Below, piece by piece: positions 1 through 7,593 of a stretch of 14,315 nt of DNA. This DNA is from Clostridia bacterium (GTDB lineage Bacteria; Bacillota_A; Clostridia; Lachnospirales; Cellulosilyticaceae): assembly GCA_029239935.1 (NCBI GenBank), contig JARBTY010000056.1, positions 1-14,315 on the forward strand. Reading direction: 5' to 3'. How positions within the stretch are numbered: the first letter of the stretch is position 1; every line of letters begins with the position of its first letter. A program made the translations under genes and the position numbers. The notes below the pieces were generated by a model. That model saw only the letters and a program-made list of their open reading frames with translations, had not been told where the DNA came from and did no database searches.

Positions 1-159
1 GTTGAAAATGTAAAAGCTAGTACGTATTCTATCTCAAGACCATTACTTCTTGTAACAAAACCAGATGTTAAAGCAGAAGCTCAAGCAGCTATTGACTTTA
101 TTATAGGTGATGAAGGTCAAGCAATTATGGCTGAAAAATATATACCAGTTAAAAACTAA
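1..159 (+). CDS. pstS: Phosphate ABC transporter substrate-binding protein PstS, 3' end only
   Basis: This is the last 52 codons of an open frame that enters from the left edge and stops at TAA 157-159. The visible C-terminus contains the run RPLLLVTKP, then AIDFIIGDEGQAIMAEKYIPV. That pattern (a Y-x-I-x-RPL strand, then a helix ending in EGQ-I and a final YxPV) is typical of the C-terminal lobe of PstS-type phosphate-binding lipoproteins of Gram-positive bacteria. PstS captures inorganic phosphate outside the membrane and hands it to the PstC-PstA channel. The signal peptide and ligand residues lie outside the window. Identity also rests on pstC starting 49 bases downstream, followed by pstA, pstB and phoU. 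Confidence 0.9.
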   Translation, partial: VENVKASTYSISRPLLLVTKPDVKAEAQAAIDFIIGDEGQAIMAEKYIPVKN

Positions 160-208
160 TATTAAGATAGAGAGTTAGCTAAATATTAATTGAGGCAGTG
201 ATATAGAG

Positions 209-1078
209 ATGGATAAATTGATGAAAAATATATTTTGGTTATGCGCAGCAATAATGATTATTGTGATAGCATTTATGGGAGCCTACATTGTCATTGGGGG
301 TCTCCCCTTTTTCAGTCATACAAATATTGTAGACTTCTTATTTGGGAGAAAATGGAATCCTTCGGGAAATCTCTTTGGTATCTTTCCAATGCTTGTGACA
401 AGTATTTATGGTACTATAGGGGCAACGTTTGTAGGTGTCATTGTTGGAGTCAGTACGGCAATCGTATTGGTAGAAGTGCTGCCTTCTAGAGTAGCAAAAG
501 TATTTTCAGCCGCTATTGATCTTTTGGCAGGCATTCCTTCAGTTATTTATGGATTTTGGGGTTTATTAGTTATTGTTCCAATCATCAATAAATTCTGGGG
601 TGGAAAGGGGGCTGGCAGCAGCTTGCTGGCAGCTATCATTATTCTTGCCATTATGATTTTACCAACTGTTATAAGGATGACAGAAGTAAGTTTAAGAGCC
701 GTACCCAATGAATATAAAGAAGGAGCTTTGGGCGTAGGTGCTTCCAAGTTTCAGTATATTTTTAGAGTACAGCTGGGGGCCGCAAAATCAGGAATTATGG
801 CAGGGATTGTATTAGGGATAGGAAGAGCGTTAGGGGAAACCATGGCGGTTATTTTGGTATCAGGTAATGCGGCTATTATTCCTAAAAGCTTAGTTGATCC
901 AGTCAGGACTCTTACGGCCAATATTGCGATTGAAATGGGTTATGCATCAGGGGTACATCAACAAGCACTATTTGCAACCGGTATGGTTTTATTCGTGCTT
1001 ATTATGCTTATAAACTTTCTCCTTACTCAGTTTATAAGAAATGCAGAAAGGAGAAATGGTAATGAAAGTAAAAGTTAA
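209..1078 (+). CDS. pstC: Phosphate ABC transporter permease PstC
   Basis: One of two membrane subunits forming the phosphate channel of the Pst importer. The 289-residue protein is almost wholly hydrophobic, with a first membrane segment at about residues 8-32 and further segments throughout. The cytoplasmic coupling loop of binding-protein-dependent permeases is clear at about residues 155-190 (VPNEYKEGALGVGASK), followed by the conserved stretch GIGRALGETMAVILVSGN. Length is normal for PstC. The start at ATG 209 has only a weak, distant purine tract (GAGG at 192-195); an in-frame ATG at 221 is an alternative. Its 3' end overlaps the pstA start, which suggests translational coupling. Confidence 0.96.
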   Translation: MDKLMKNIFWLCAAIMIIVIAFMGAYIVIGGLPFFSHTNIVDFLFGRKWNPSGNLFGIFPMLVTSIYGTIGATFVGVIVGVSTAIVLVEVLPSRVAKVFSAAIDLLAGIPSVIYGFWGLLVIVPIINKFWGGKGAGSSLLAAIIILAIMILPTVIRMTEVSLRAVPNEYKEGALGVGASKFQYIFRVQLGAAKSGIMAGIVLGIGRALGETMAVILVSGNAAIIPKSLVDPVRTLTANIAIEMGYASGVHQQALFATGMVLFVLIMLINFLLTQFIRNAERRNGNESKS

Positions 1079-1856
1079 GGATCGGATAACTTTTGTAATG
1101 CTAATCGGGATTTCGCTGATTACTATTGGCATGCTGTTATGGATTTTAGGGTATATTTTTGTAAAAGGGTGGGGCAATATTGATATCATGAAACTTATCC
1201 CACCTATGATATCCACCCTTTATATGGTTGCGATAGGGCTTGGAATTGCTGCACCAATCGGTATAGGGGCAGCCATTTATCTGAATGAATATGCTAAGGC
1301 AGGAAGATTTGTGAGAGGAATCCGTTTTGCAACAGAAAGCCTTGCAGCAGTTCCTTCTATTTTATTTGGACTATTTGGCATGATGTTTTTCCTCACAGCA
1401 CTAAAGCTAGGATTTTCAATTATATCAGGGGCACTTACGATATCGATGATGGTACTTCCGACAATGGTAAAAACAACAGAAGAAGCACTCAAAACAGTCC
1501 CTAATAGCTTTAGAGAAGGTTCGCTTGCCTTAGGAGCTTCCAAATTTGCAACAATCAGCAAAGTGGTATTACCTAATGCCATGCCGGGCATACTTACAGG
1601 CGTGGTACTTGGTACAGGAAGAATAGTGGGGGAAACAGCGGCTATTTACCTTACAGCAGGTACGATGTATAGACTGCCGGCAAGTCCACTGGAATCCGGC
1701 AGAACGTTAGCTGTACATTTATATCTGTTAGCCAAAGAAGGTATATCTTTTGCAGAAGCTTATGGAACAGCATTGGTGCTGTTATTTGTGATATTATTAC
1801 TTAATATACTCACTTATTTTATTGGTGGAAAACTCAACAAAAGTAAAGGAAAATAA
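1062..1856 (+). CDS. pstA: Phosphate ABC transporter permease PstA
   Basis: Second membrane subunit of the Pst phosphate importer, paired with PstC. The coupling-loop motif is present (VPNSFREGSLALGASK), followed by VVLGTGRIVGETAAIYLTAG, which mirrors the equivalent stretch in PstC. Several membrane helices are evident, the first at about residues 10-35. I place the start at ATG 1062: the AAAGGAG at 1047-1053 is 8 bases upstream. Earlier in-frame ATGs at 1041 and 1056 lie before or too close to that site. The protein is then 264 residues and overlaps the end of pstC by 17 bases. The stop is 12 bases before pstB. Confidence 0.95.
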   Translation: MKVKVKDRITFVMLIGISLITIGMLLWILGYIFVKGWGNIDIMKLIPPMISTLYMVAIGLGIAAPIGIGAAIYLNEYAKAGRFVRGIRFATESLAAVPSILFGLFGMMFFLTALKLGFSIISGALTISMMVLPTMVKTTEEALKTVPNSFREGSLALGASKFATISKVVLPNAMPGILTGVVLGTGRIVGETAAIYLTAGTMYRLPASPLESGRTLAVHLYLLAKEGISFAEAYGTALVLLFVILLLNILTYFIGGKLNKSKGK

Positions 1857-1868
1857 TAAGGGGGAGAC

Positions 1869-2621
1869 ATGATGAAAAAGATAATCAGTATTAAGGACCT
1901 CTCATTCTATTACGGTGATTTTAAAGCACTTAAGGATGTTAATGTAGATGTGATAGAAAATGAAGTGTTAGCTTTTATAGGCCCATCAGGATGCGGCAAA
2001 TCAACGCTTCTGAGAATCCTAAATAGAATGAGTGATTTGGCAGAAAATCCAAGAGTAGAAGGCTCTGTTACTTTTGAAGGACAAGAGATTTTCACAATGG
2101 ATACAATAGAACTTAGGAAAAAGGTAGGCATGGTATTTCAAAAGCCCAACCCATTTCCAATGAGCATCTATGATAACATTTCTTATGGACCAAGGATGCA
2201 GGGAATCAAAAAGAAGGCAGAGTTAGATGAGATTGTAGAAGATAGTCTTAAAAAAGCAGCTATATGGGATGAAGTAAAAGATAAACTGAGAAAAAATGCA
2301 ATCAGTGTATCAGGCGGACAGCAGCAAAGAATCTGTATTGCAAGATCTATTGCAATGAGACCACAGATTCTTTTAATGGATGAACCCACTTCTGCACTGG
2401 ATCCTATTTCTACTTCAAAAATTGAAGACCTTATCAGCGAACTAAAAAAACAATATACCATTGTTATCGTAACACACAATATGCAACAAGCAGCCAGAAT
2501 CTCAGACAGAACAGCCTTTTTCCTACTGGGAGAACTGATGGAAGTGGATAGTACACAGACAATCTTCAATTTACCTAAGCATAAAAAAACAGAAGATTAT
2601 ATTACGGGAAGATTTGGATGA
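1869..2621 (+). CDS. pstB: Phosphate ABC transporter ATP-binding protein PstB
   Basis: ATPase subunit that powers phosphate import on the cytoplasmic face of PstCA. All ABC landmarks are visible in order: Walker [10 protein letters not shown] (about residues 38-46), the Q-loop in [11 protein letters not shown], the signature [12 protein letters not shown], Walker [13 protein letters not shown], and the switch histidine in VTHN. The [12 protein letters not shown] stretch is characteristic of PstB rather than other importer ATPases. The length of 250 residues is normal. ATG 1872, three bases later, has slightly better spacing to the GGGGGAG site and may be the true start. The stop codon overlaps the region carrying the phoU ribosome binding site. 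Confidence 0.97.
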   Translation: MMKKIISIKDLSFYYGDFKALKDVNVDVIENEVLAFIGPSGCGKSTLLRILNRMSDLAENPRVEGSVTFEGQEIFTMDTIELRKKVGMVFQKPNPFPMSIYDNISYGPRMQGIKKKAELDEIVEDSLKKAAIWDEVKDKLRKNAISVSGGQQQRICIARSIAMRPQILLMDEPTSALDPISTSKIEDLISELKKQYTIVIVTHNMQQAARISDRTAFFLLGELMEVDSTQTIFNLPKHKKTEDYITGRFG

Positions 2622-2637
2622 GAAGGGAGAAACAAAT

Positions 2638-3312
2638 ATGACACCAAGAAGAGTGTATGAAGATAAGCTCCAAGAGCTTAATAAAAATATTTTAGAGATG
2701 GGACAAAAGGCAGAGGAATTTATTGATAATACCATACAGGCTATTATTAATCATGATGACGCCTTAGCAAAAATGATTATTGATCAAGATGATATTATTG
2801 ATAACATGCAGATTGAAATTGAAAAAGAGTGTGCACTGCTGATAGCCCATCAACAGCCAGTTGCCAGTGACCTGCGTTTTGTTATATCGGTTGTAAAGAT
2901 TGTGACAGATATAGAGAGAATAGCTGATCAATGCTGCGATATCTGTAAATATAGCATTCGTTTAAATGATGGTTCATGGAGCAGAGAAATTAATTATAAG
3001 AGGCATATTGAAAAGATGGCGCTGGCTGCAAAAGCTATGTTGTCTGAAGTGCTGAACGCTTTTATCTCTAAGGATATAGATACGATGAAAAAGATATATG
3101 AAGCAGATCAAAAGATTAATTCCATTTTTGATAAGATATGGAAAGAAATAACCGATGAAATGATTGACAACAAAGAGTTTATTAAAAACGGTGTGCATTA
3201 TATCATGATCATCAAGTATTTAGAAAGAATAGGGGATCATATCACCAATATTGCAGAATGGCTTTTATATAGTAATACAGGAGAATACAAACTCCACAAG
3301 ACAATAGAATAA
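2638..3312 (+). CDS. phoU: Phosphate-specific transport system accessory protein PhoU
   Basis: Two-repeat, all-helical PhoU protein that modulates the Pst transporter and, in many bacteria, phosphate signalling to the PhoR kinase. The N-terminal repeat opens with RRVYEDKLQELNKNILEMG. The metal-binding-type motif of the first repeat appears as DLRFVISVVKIVTDIERIADQC, and the second repeat has IIKYLERIGDHITNIAEW. Both E-R-I-x-D-x3-(N/D) motifs of the family are thus present. I choose ATG 2638, with AAGGGAGA just upstream, giving 224 residues, the usual family size. A TTG at 2614 would add eight residues and overlap pstB, but has no clear ribosome site. It is the last gene of the operon, followed by a strong terminator. 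Confidence 0.95.
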   Translation: MTPRRVYEDKLQELNKNILEMGQKAEEFIDNTIQAIINHDDALAKMIIDQDDIIDNMQIEIEKECALLIAHQQPVASDLRFVISVVKIVTDIERIADQCCDICKYSIRLNDGSWSREINYKRHIEKMALAAKAMLSEVLNAFISKDIDTMKKIYEADQKINSIFDKIWKEITDEMIDNKEFIKNGVHYIMIIKYLERIGDHITNIAEWLLYSNTGEYKLHKTIE

Positions 3313-3325
3313 AATGAGCATTTTT

Positions 3326-3371
3326 AAAAGAGGGTTTTGTCTGCTGGGTGAGCAGACAAAACCCTCTTTTT
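3326..3371. terminator. Bidirectional rho-independent terminator between phoU and the chemoreceptor gene
   Basis: A perfect 20-bp inverted repeat: left arm 3326-3345, loop GGGTG 3346-3350, right arm 3351-3370. The arms contain the GC-rich core GAGGG/CCCTC and CTGCT/AGCAG. On the + strand the stem runs into TTTTT, and it lies 14 bases after the phoU stop. On the - strand the stem is followed by TTTTAAAAA, and it lies about 40 bases after the chemoreceptor stop. It can therefore end both convergent transcripts. Confidence 0.93.
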
Positions 3372-3408
3372 GGGTGGTGATAGAGAGGCATAGATTAGAG
3401 CAACAGAG

Positions 3409-5541
3409 CTAAAAGCTATAATTATGAACCATCTGGTCAAGAGATGATGCAACATGTTTGAGGCCTTCAGAGGTGGCTAGAACTTCTTGTAAATAAGAAA
3501 CTTGGGCTTCCGCTGAGGATTTGACGATTTCAGTTGAGGCAGTGGTTTCCTGAGCGACGCTGTATACCCCATTAACTTCAGAGATAACACTATCTTTGGC
3601 ATGTTCTATAGCAAGTAGTACAGTGCCTATTGTTTGGATAGAATCCTGTACAGAAGCAATAGAATCCTGAATGTCAGCAAATCGTTTTTCAGTTTCTTGA
3701 AGGACGGCACCAGTGGTATCTTGTGTATTTGCAAATGCATCAACATCAGCTATAAGCTGGTTGACAGATGAGATATTTTCTAAAATGATTTGTTCAATAG
3801 TTATGGCAAAGCTCGCAGATTGATCAGCGAGTTTCCTGACTTCATCAGCCACAACAGCAAATCCACGGCCTCCTTCACCAGCCCTGGCGGCTTCTATGGA
3901 AGCGTTAAAGGCCAAAAGATTAGTTTGTTTAGTAATGTTTTGCATAGTTGAGAGAATCAGCTTGATTTGATTAGACTTATCGCCTATTAAAGAAACACAA
4001 TCTTTTAAGTCTGTAAGTTTGGTATGATTAAGTGCTATAGACTGCTTGAGGTCATTGACCATAGTGAGTCCATTCACTACGGCATGGGTAACGCCTTTAG
4101 ATTCCTCATTCATTTTCATGTTGATAGTCTCAGCTTCCTCAAATTTTTGGTTTAATAAAGCTGAAGAAGTGACACTGTCTTTGATTTTGACCATTTGAGT
4201 TTGGGCACCGGCGGAGATGTTATGAACTAGAGTTAATGTTTCATCGCCATAAGCATTACATTTATTAATGATTTCCTGAACAACATGGGCATTTTCAACC
4301 AGCTCTTTAGAAGTATCCTGCATACCTGTCACGGAAAGTTTAAGACTATGGATCAGCTCGTTTGTAGCTTCAGCAATCTCAAAGATATCCCTAGCTTTTA
4401 TTTTTTTTGTATCCACATGGGCGTTTAAATCGTTTGTTTTTATTTTTCTTAAGGCCAGTAGAATATATTTAATCGGTTTAAGAAAATGATAAGCATAAAA
4501 AAGACCTATTAAAATAGCCAGTACAAAAACAATCAAAGTTGTAGAGCACAGGAGCGATATTTTAGAGTATAAAGTATTGGTCAAATAAGAATCTTTTACA
4601 TAACAGATAATATTAAAACCACTGCTTCGTTCACCTCTGTAAAAATGATAATAATCCTCTTCAAAATCAGCTGAAAAAACTTTTTCGCGGCCGTTGATAA
4701 TATTGTGTCCCCCAGATAATAAAGCGACTTTGCCATTGATGTATTTTTCATTGGTAGAAGTAATAATCGTGCCATTATCTAGGTAAATCATAACATCAAT
4801 ATTTGGGTCAATACCCACCTTAGCCATGGAAGCCTTAAGTTGTTTCGAAAGCTGGTCCATACTGATATCCATATTAACAGCGCCGATAAATCTATTGGAG
4901 GTGTCCATAATAGGAGAAGAGATCGTAATAAGTAAGGTCTTGGTAATATCATCAATATAAGGAGAAGAAATCATCAGCTCCTGTTTTTTCTTGACAGTGT
5001 TATAAAGATAATTGCCGTTGATATCAGCTTTAGTAAATTTGGCAGCTTGGGTTTTGGAGTAGCCAATAGGTAAAGCAACATTTTCAAGTTTGGCATGGAT
5101 GCCAGAGATAAACTCTTCGGAGTCAGCGGTATAGGCCAACTTTTGTGAAATTTCTCCCCGAAGGGATGCGGTATCCTTGAATTGTAAAAAGGCATTGTCC
5201 ATACTTAAGACTTTCAAAATACTGGATTCGTTATCTAATGTATTTTTGAGTTCGTTCATGATCGTATCATTAAATTGAAGAGAAGACGTTTCAATATCTT
5301 TTTTTATACTTGTTTTAGAATCATAAATCATGGTTGAGAGCAAAATACTAATAGGAAGAACAGAAATAAGAAAAGTTAATATTACAATACGACTCATAAG
5401 AGCAAATTTCCTTGGGTGAAATTTTGGAAAAGTCCTAGTTTTAAATGCAGTCTTAAGCAGTGAAGGAAGTTTTATTTTGAGGTGTGATTTTAACGGTAAA
5501 TGAACGTTAATCGGTTTTATCTTTAGGGACAGTTTGTTCAT
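3409..5541 (-). CDS. Methyl-accepting chemotaxis protein with extracellular Cache-type sensor
   Basis: Transmembrane chemoreceptor that senses an external ligand and controls the CheA kinase. Layout in order: a basic cytoplasmic N-terminal stretch (residues 1-46), a membrane helix (about 47-70), an extracellular sensor domain (about 75-325) with the Cache-like sequence [21 protein letters not shown], a second membrane helix (about 328-351), a HAMP domain starting [18 protein letters not shown], and a long coiled-coil signalling domain. The CheA/CheW-binding hairpin tip is [20 protein letters not shown] (about 547-566). I choose ATG 5541 because AAGGAG sits five bases upstream; an ATG at 5571 would add ten residues but has only a weak site. 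The protein is then 710 residues. The ligand cannot be told from sequence. The gene is convergent with phoU and divergent from the DeoR regulator. Confidence 0.93.
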   Translation of the reverse strand: MNKLSLKIKPINVHLPLKSHLKIKLPSLLKTAFKTRTFPKFHPRKFALMSRIVILTFLISVLPISILLSTMIYDSKTSIKKDIETSSLQFNDTIMNELKNTLDNESSILKVLSMDNAFLQFKDTASLRGEISQKLAYTADSEEFISGIHAKLENVALPIGYSKTQAAKFTKADINGNYLYNTVKKKQELMISSPYIDDITKTLLITISSPIMDTSNRFIGAVNMDISMDQLSKQLKASMAKVGIDPNIDVMIYLDNGTIITSTNEKYINGKVALLSGGHNIINGREKVFSADFEEDYYHFYRGERSSGFNIICYVKDSYLTNTLYSKISLLCSTTLIVFVLAILIGLFYAYHFLKPIKYILLALRKIKTNDLNAHVDTKKIKARDIFEIAEATNELIHSLKLSVTGMQDTSKELVENAHVVQEIINKCNAYGDETLTLVHNISAGAQTQMVKIKDSVTSSALLNQKFEEAETINMKMNEESKGVTHAVVNGLTMVNDLKQSIALNHTKLTDLKDCVSLIGDKSNQIKLILSTMQNITKQTNLLAFNASIEAARAGEGGRGFAVVADEVRKLADQSASFAITIEQIILENISSVNQLIADVDAFANTQDTTGAVLQETEKRFADIQDSIASVQDSIQTIGTVLLAIEHAKDSVISEVNGVYSVAQETTASTEIVKSSAEAQVSYLQEVLATSEGLKHVASSLDQMVHNYSF

Positions 5542-5624
5542 ATTAACTCCTTTTAATGTAAATTTTGACATCTCTATAGTAATTGACTTATGTAAAATTT
5601 GGATTAAGTAAATGTTAAGTTAAG

Positions 5625-5653
5625 ATTATACCTTAAAGCTATTTCAAAGTCGG
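5625..5653 (-). promoter_or_regulatory. Candidate promoter of the chemoreceptor gene
   Basis: Read on the - strand, a perfect TATAAT lies at 5630-5625. A weak -35 hexamer (CCGACT, 3 of 6 matches to TTGACA) lies 17 bases upstream at 5653-5648. This would give an mRNA leader of about 75-80 bases before ATG 5541. The perfect -10 is the main support; the -35 is poor. Confidence 0.4.
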
Positions 5654-5661
5654 GTAAAATA

Positions 5662-5670
5662 TGTTAAAAT
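5662..5670 (+). promoter_or_regulatory. Candidate extended -10 promoter of the DeoR regulator gene
   Basis: TGTTAAAAT matches an extended -10 element (TGNTATAAT) with one mismatch and sits 69 bases before the regulator start codon. No good -35 hexamer is seen at 16-18 bases upstream, as is common for extended -10 promoters. The same element (TGATAAAAT) occurs before the aldolase operon at 6656-6664, and each is followed by A-rich CAAA-type repeats. Confidence 0.45.
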
Positions 5671-5676
5671 CAAATA

Positions 5677-5695
5677 AAACAAACAAAAAACAACA
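5677..5695 (+). promoter_or_regulatory. Candidate DeoR-type operator upstream of the regulator gene
   Basis: Just downstream of the candidate -10 lies an A-rich stretch with AAACAAAC followed by AACAAAAAAC (5682-5691) and CAACA. The AACAAAAAC-like core also occurs twice before the aldolase gene. DeoR-family repressors of Firmicutes (for example IolR) are known to use direct repeats with a CAA-rich core. An autoregulatory site is therefore reasonable, but this is inferred from a match in low-complexity sequence. Confidence 0.35.
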
Positions 5696-5739
5696 TAAAG
5701 CCAATAAGGGCTTAAAAATAACAAGACAGGAGGTGTACA

Positions 5740-6513
5740 ATGTTAGCATTAGACAGACAAAAGCATATTATAGAAATGGTACAAAGAGAAAAATCAGTCA
5801 AAGTGATTGAGCTGAGTAGACTCTTTGAAGTCACAGAAGAGACGATACGAAGAGATCTAGAAAAGATAGAAAAACAAGGGGTATTAAAGAGGACTTATGG
5901 AGGGGCTATTTATACCCATTTTGCCTCAAAAGACATTGAAGATACACCATTTAGTATGCGTATCAAAGAAAATATAACCGGAAAGCAAAAAATTGCCATT
6001 AAAGTCTCGGAGATTCTTTGTGATGGTGAAGTCGTTATGTTGGATCCTAGTACCACATGTTTGGAAGTGGCAAAAAATATAGATAAAAACAAAAGACTTA
6101 CAGTCATTACCAACTCCATCAGTATTTTATCTGAATTAAGCACACATGAAGAACTAAATGTTGTGTCAACGGGAGGGACGCTTAGAAAACGTTCACTTTC
6201 ATTAATAGGACCTACTGCAAAAGATAATATTAAAAATTATTATGCGGATAAAGCGGTGATATCCTGTAAAGGCGTGGATCTTCAAAAAGGAGTTATGGAT
6301 ACCAATGAGCTGGAAGTAGAAATAAAAAAAGCGATGATTGGGTGTGCCAGAGAGATTATTTTAGCCATTGACAGTACTAAAATGCAGAAAATATCCATGC
6401 ACAAACTGATGGAAGTCAGCAAAATAGACTATCTTGTAGTAGATAAGGAATTACCATTAGAGTGGCAGGTGTTTTGTAAGGAACATGCTATTAAACAAAT
6501 AGTATGTGAGTAA
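5740..6513 (+). CDS. DeoR-family transcriptional regulator, probable repressor of the aldolase-pdu operon
   Basis: A 257-residue protein with full DeoR architecture. The N-terminal winged helix-turn-helix covers about residues 5-58, with the family hallmark VTEETIRRDLEKIEKQGVLKR followed by TYGGAI. The C-terminal sugar-phosphate sensor domain has GEVVMLDPSTTCLEVAKNI, then TVITNS, then STGGTLRKRSLSLIGPTA and the DSTKM motif. These regulators usually repress carbohydrate operons and release DNA when they bind a phosphorylated sugar intermediate. The ATG at 5740 follows AGGAGGTG at the right distance. Its position directly upstream and co-directional with the aldolase suggests it controls that operon. 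A 6-deoxy-ketose phosphate effector (fuculose- or rhamnulose-phosphate) is a guess from context. Confidence 0.93.
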   Translation: MLALDRQKHIIEMVQREKSVKVIELSRLFEVTEETIRRDLEKIEKQGVLKRTYGGAIYTHFASKDIEDTPFSMRIKENITGKQKIAIKVSEILCDGEVVMLDPSTTCLEVAKNIDKNKRLTVITNSISILSELSTHEELNVVSTGGTLRKRSLSLIGPTAKDNIKNYYADKAVISCKGVDLQKGVMDTNELEVEIKKAMIGCAREIILAIDSTKMQKISMHKLMEVSKIDYLVVDKELPLEWQVFCKEHAIKQIVCE

Positions 6514-6537
6514 ATAATAATAAGACAAAAAATTTTT

Positions 6538-6597
6538 AAATGTATAAATTCATCTAAAAGGCTTATGGTATAAGAGTCTGCATAAATTTATACATTT
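6538..6597. repeat. Long AT-rich inverted repeat between the DeoR gene and the aldolase operon
   Basis: Arms at 6538-6553 and 6582-6597 pair over 16 positions with one C-A mismatch (AAATGTATAAATTCAT against ATAAATTTATACATTT). Inside the 28-base loop a second small hairpin, CTTAT-GGT-ATAAG, lies at 6562-6574. The right arm is followed by a T-rich run (ATTTTATTTTGATTTTT is approximate in composition, not a clean U-tract). It begins about 25 bases after the regulator stop and lies about 40 bases before the aldolase -35. It could be a weak terminator, an mRNA-stabilising fold, or a site for a dimeric protein. Confidence 0.6.
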
Positions 6598-6635
6598 ATT
6601 TTATTTGATTTTTATGTTATGTCCAAAAAAAGCTA

Positions 6636-6664
6636 TTGAATTAATAGGGTAATAATGATAAAAT
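6636..6664 (+). promoter_or_regulatory. Candidate sigma-A promoter of the aldolase-pdu operon
   Basis: TTGAAT (6636-6641) and TAAAAT (6659-6664) are separated by exactly 17 bases. The -10 is preceded by TG at the extended -10 position (TGATAAAAT, 6656-6664). Transcription would start near 6671, giving a leader of roughly 55 bases before the aldolase ATG. It is the best promoter match in the 211-base gap, and it lies directly before the A-rich repeats that may bind the DeoR protein. Confidence 0.6.
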
Positions 6665-6668
6665 AAAG

Positions 6669-6709
6669 TCAAACAAAGATAAAACAACAAAAACTAACAA
6701 AAACAAAAA
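6669..6709 (+). promoter_or_regulatory. Candidate operator: A-rich direct repeats downstream of the aldolase promoter
   Basis: The stretch contains TCAAACAAAGA, then two exact copies of the 9-mer AACAAAAAC at 6686-6694 and 6696-6704, exactly 10 bases apart (one helical turn), then CAAAAA. It overlaps the expected start of transcription, where a repressor would block initiation or early elongation. The related AACAAAAAAC occurs upstream of the deoR-type gene. The low-complexity sequence makes chance similarity a real alternative. Confidence 0.4.
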
Positions 6710-6724
6710 TCAGGGAGGTAACAT

Positions 6725-7576
6725 ATGTTTGTTAATGAGTTCGAAATGAGAAAACTGATGTGTGAAATTGGTAAGCGTGTTTATAATAGAGGGATGGTAG
6801 CGGCAAATGACGGTAACTTTTCCTATAAAATAGGTCCAAATGAAATTCTCTGTACACCAACAGGAGTTAGTAAGGGCTTTATGACACCTAATATGATTTG
6901 TAAGATTGACTTAAAAGGTAATGTACTTCAATCAGACGGCATACACAAGCCTTCTTCAGAGATTAAAATGCATTTGCGTGTTTACGAATGCAGACAAGAT
7001 GTCAATGCGGTTGTCCATGCACATCCAATGTATGCAACAGCCCATGCTATAGCAGGTATTCCTCTTGATAAACAAATTATGCCAGAAGCAACTATTTTCC
7101 TCGGAGAAGTGCCTATTGCGCCTTATGGTCTGCCATCAACTATGGAGATCCCTGATGCTATTGAGCCATTCTTTAATACCCATGATGCAGTATTGTTAGA
7201 AAGTCATGGCGCGTTATCATGGGGTATTGACCTTATGGCAGCTTACTTCAAGATGGAAAGCTTAGAATTTTATGCAGAATTGTCTTACAGAGCTCAGATG
7301 TTAGGTGGCGCAAAAGAGATTCCAGCTCACGAAGTAAGACGTTTGCTTGATTTAAGAAAAGCTTTTAACGTACCAGGAAAACACCCTTGTATCGAAAAAG
7401 AAGGGGTTTGCATCAAAGATGAAGGGGCGCCATGCACCCATGATGATAACTGCAAAAATAGAGTATGCAACTGTGACAGTAAAACAGCAAAAGCAGAGAA
7501 ACCAGCAGACAACAAAGGACAAGCAGAGCTTATAGCCCGTATTACACAAGAAGTCTTAGCACAATTAAAAAAATAA
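6725..7576 (+). CDS. Class II (fuculose-phosphate-type) aldolase with cysteine-rich linker and C-terminal encapsulation peptide
   Basis: Zinc-dependent class II aldolase of the FucA/adducin fold, expected to cleave a 6-deoxy-ketose 1-phosphate (fuculose or rhamnulose phosphate) to DHAP and lactaldehyde. The FucA catalytic set is present: Glu79 in KPSSE, zinc ligands His98 and His100 in VHAHP, and His161 in ESHGAL. The core ends near residue 216, the normal FucA length. A 67-residue tail follows: a segment with six cysteines (222, 229, 237, 243, 248, 250), a charged linker, and a final amphipathic helix (ELIARITQEVLAQLKK) resembling BMC encapsulation peptides. The start at ATG 6725 follows GGGAGG. 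It is the first gene of the pdu operon, 17 bases before pduC. Other class II aldolase substrates, such as 5-deoxyribulose phosphate, are possible. Confidence 0.9.
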   Translation: MFVNEFEMRKLMCEIGKRVYNRGMVAANDGNFSYKIGPNEILCTPTGVSKGFMTPNMICKIDLKGNVLQSDGIHKPSSEIKMHLRVYECRQDVNAVVHAHPMYATAHAIAGIPLDKQIMPEATIFLGEVPIAPYGLPSTMEIPDAIEPFFNTHDAVLLESHGALSWGIDLMAAYFKMESLEFYAELSYRAQMLGGAKEIPAHEVRRLLDLRKAFNVPGKHPCIEKEGVCIKDEGAPCTHDDNCKNRVCNCDSKTAKAEKPADNKGQAELIARITQEVLAQLKK

Positions 7577-7593
7577 GATAGGGGTGGGAGACA

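Noticed and set aside
157..188. Short inverted repeat TAATATT/AATATTA between pstS and pstC
   Set aside because: Seven AT-only pairs around an 18-base loop are expected by chance in this composition. An mRNA-stability role is possible but not supported.
235..489. 84-codon + strand open frame inside pstC
   Set aside because: It is out of frame within a clear PstC membrane protein, and its Cys/Trp-rich sequence looks like a frame shadow.
5572..5739. Flagellar sigma-D-type promoter for the chemoreceptor
   Set aside because: A CCGA-like sequence occurs on the - strand near 5653, but no TAAA element lies about 15 bases upstream of it; the perfect TATAAT at 5625-5630 is a better candidate.
6514..6724. 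Possible cobalamin riboswitch upstream of the B12-dependent operon
   Set aside because: I looked for the conserved B12-box type stretch and a large structured leader. The leader expected from the promoter is only about 55 bases and A-rich, so a cobalamin riboswitch does not fit.
6514..6724. Catabolite-response (cre) site before the aldolase operon
   Set aside because: No stretch resembles the palindromic cre consensus with its central CG; the region is almost entirely A/T.
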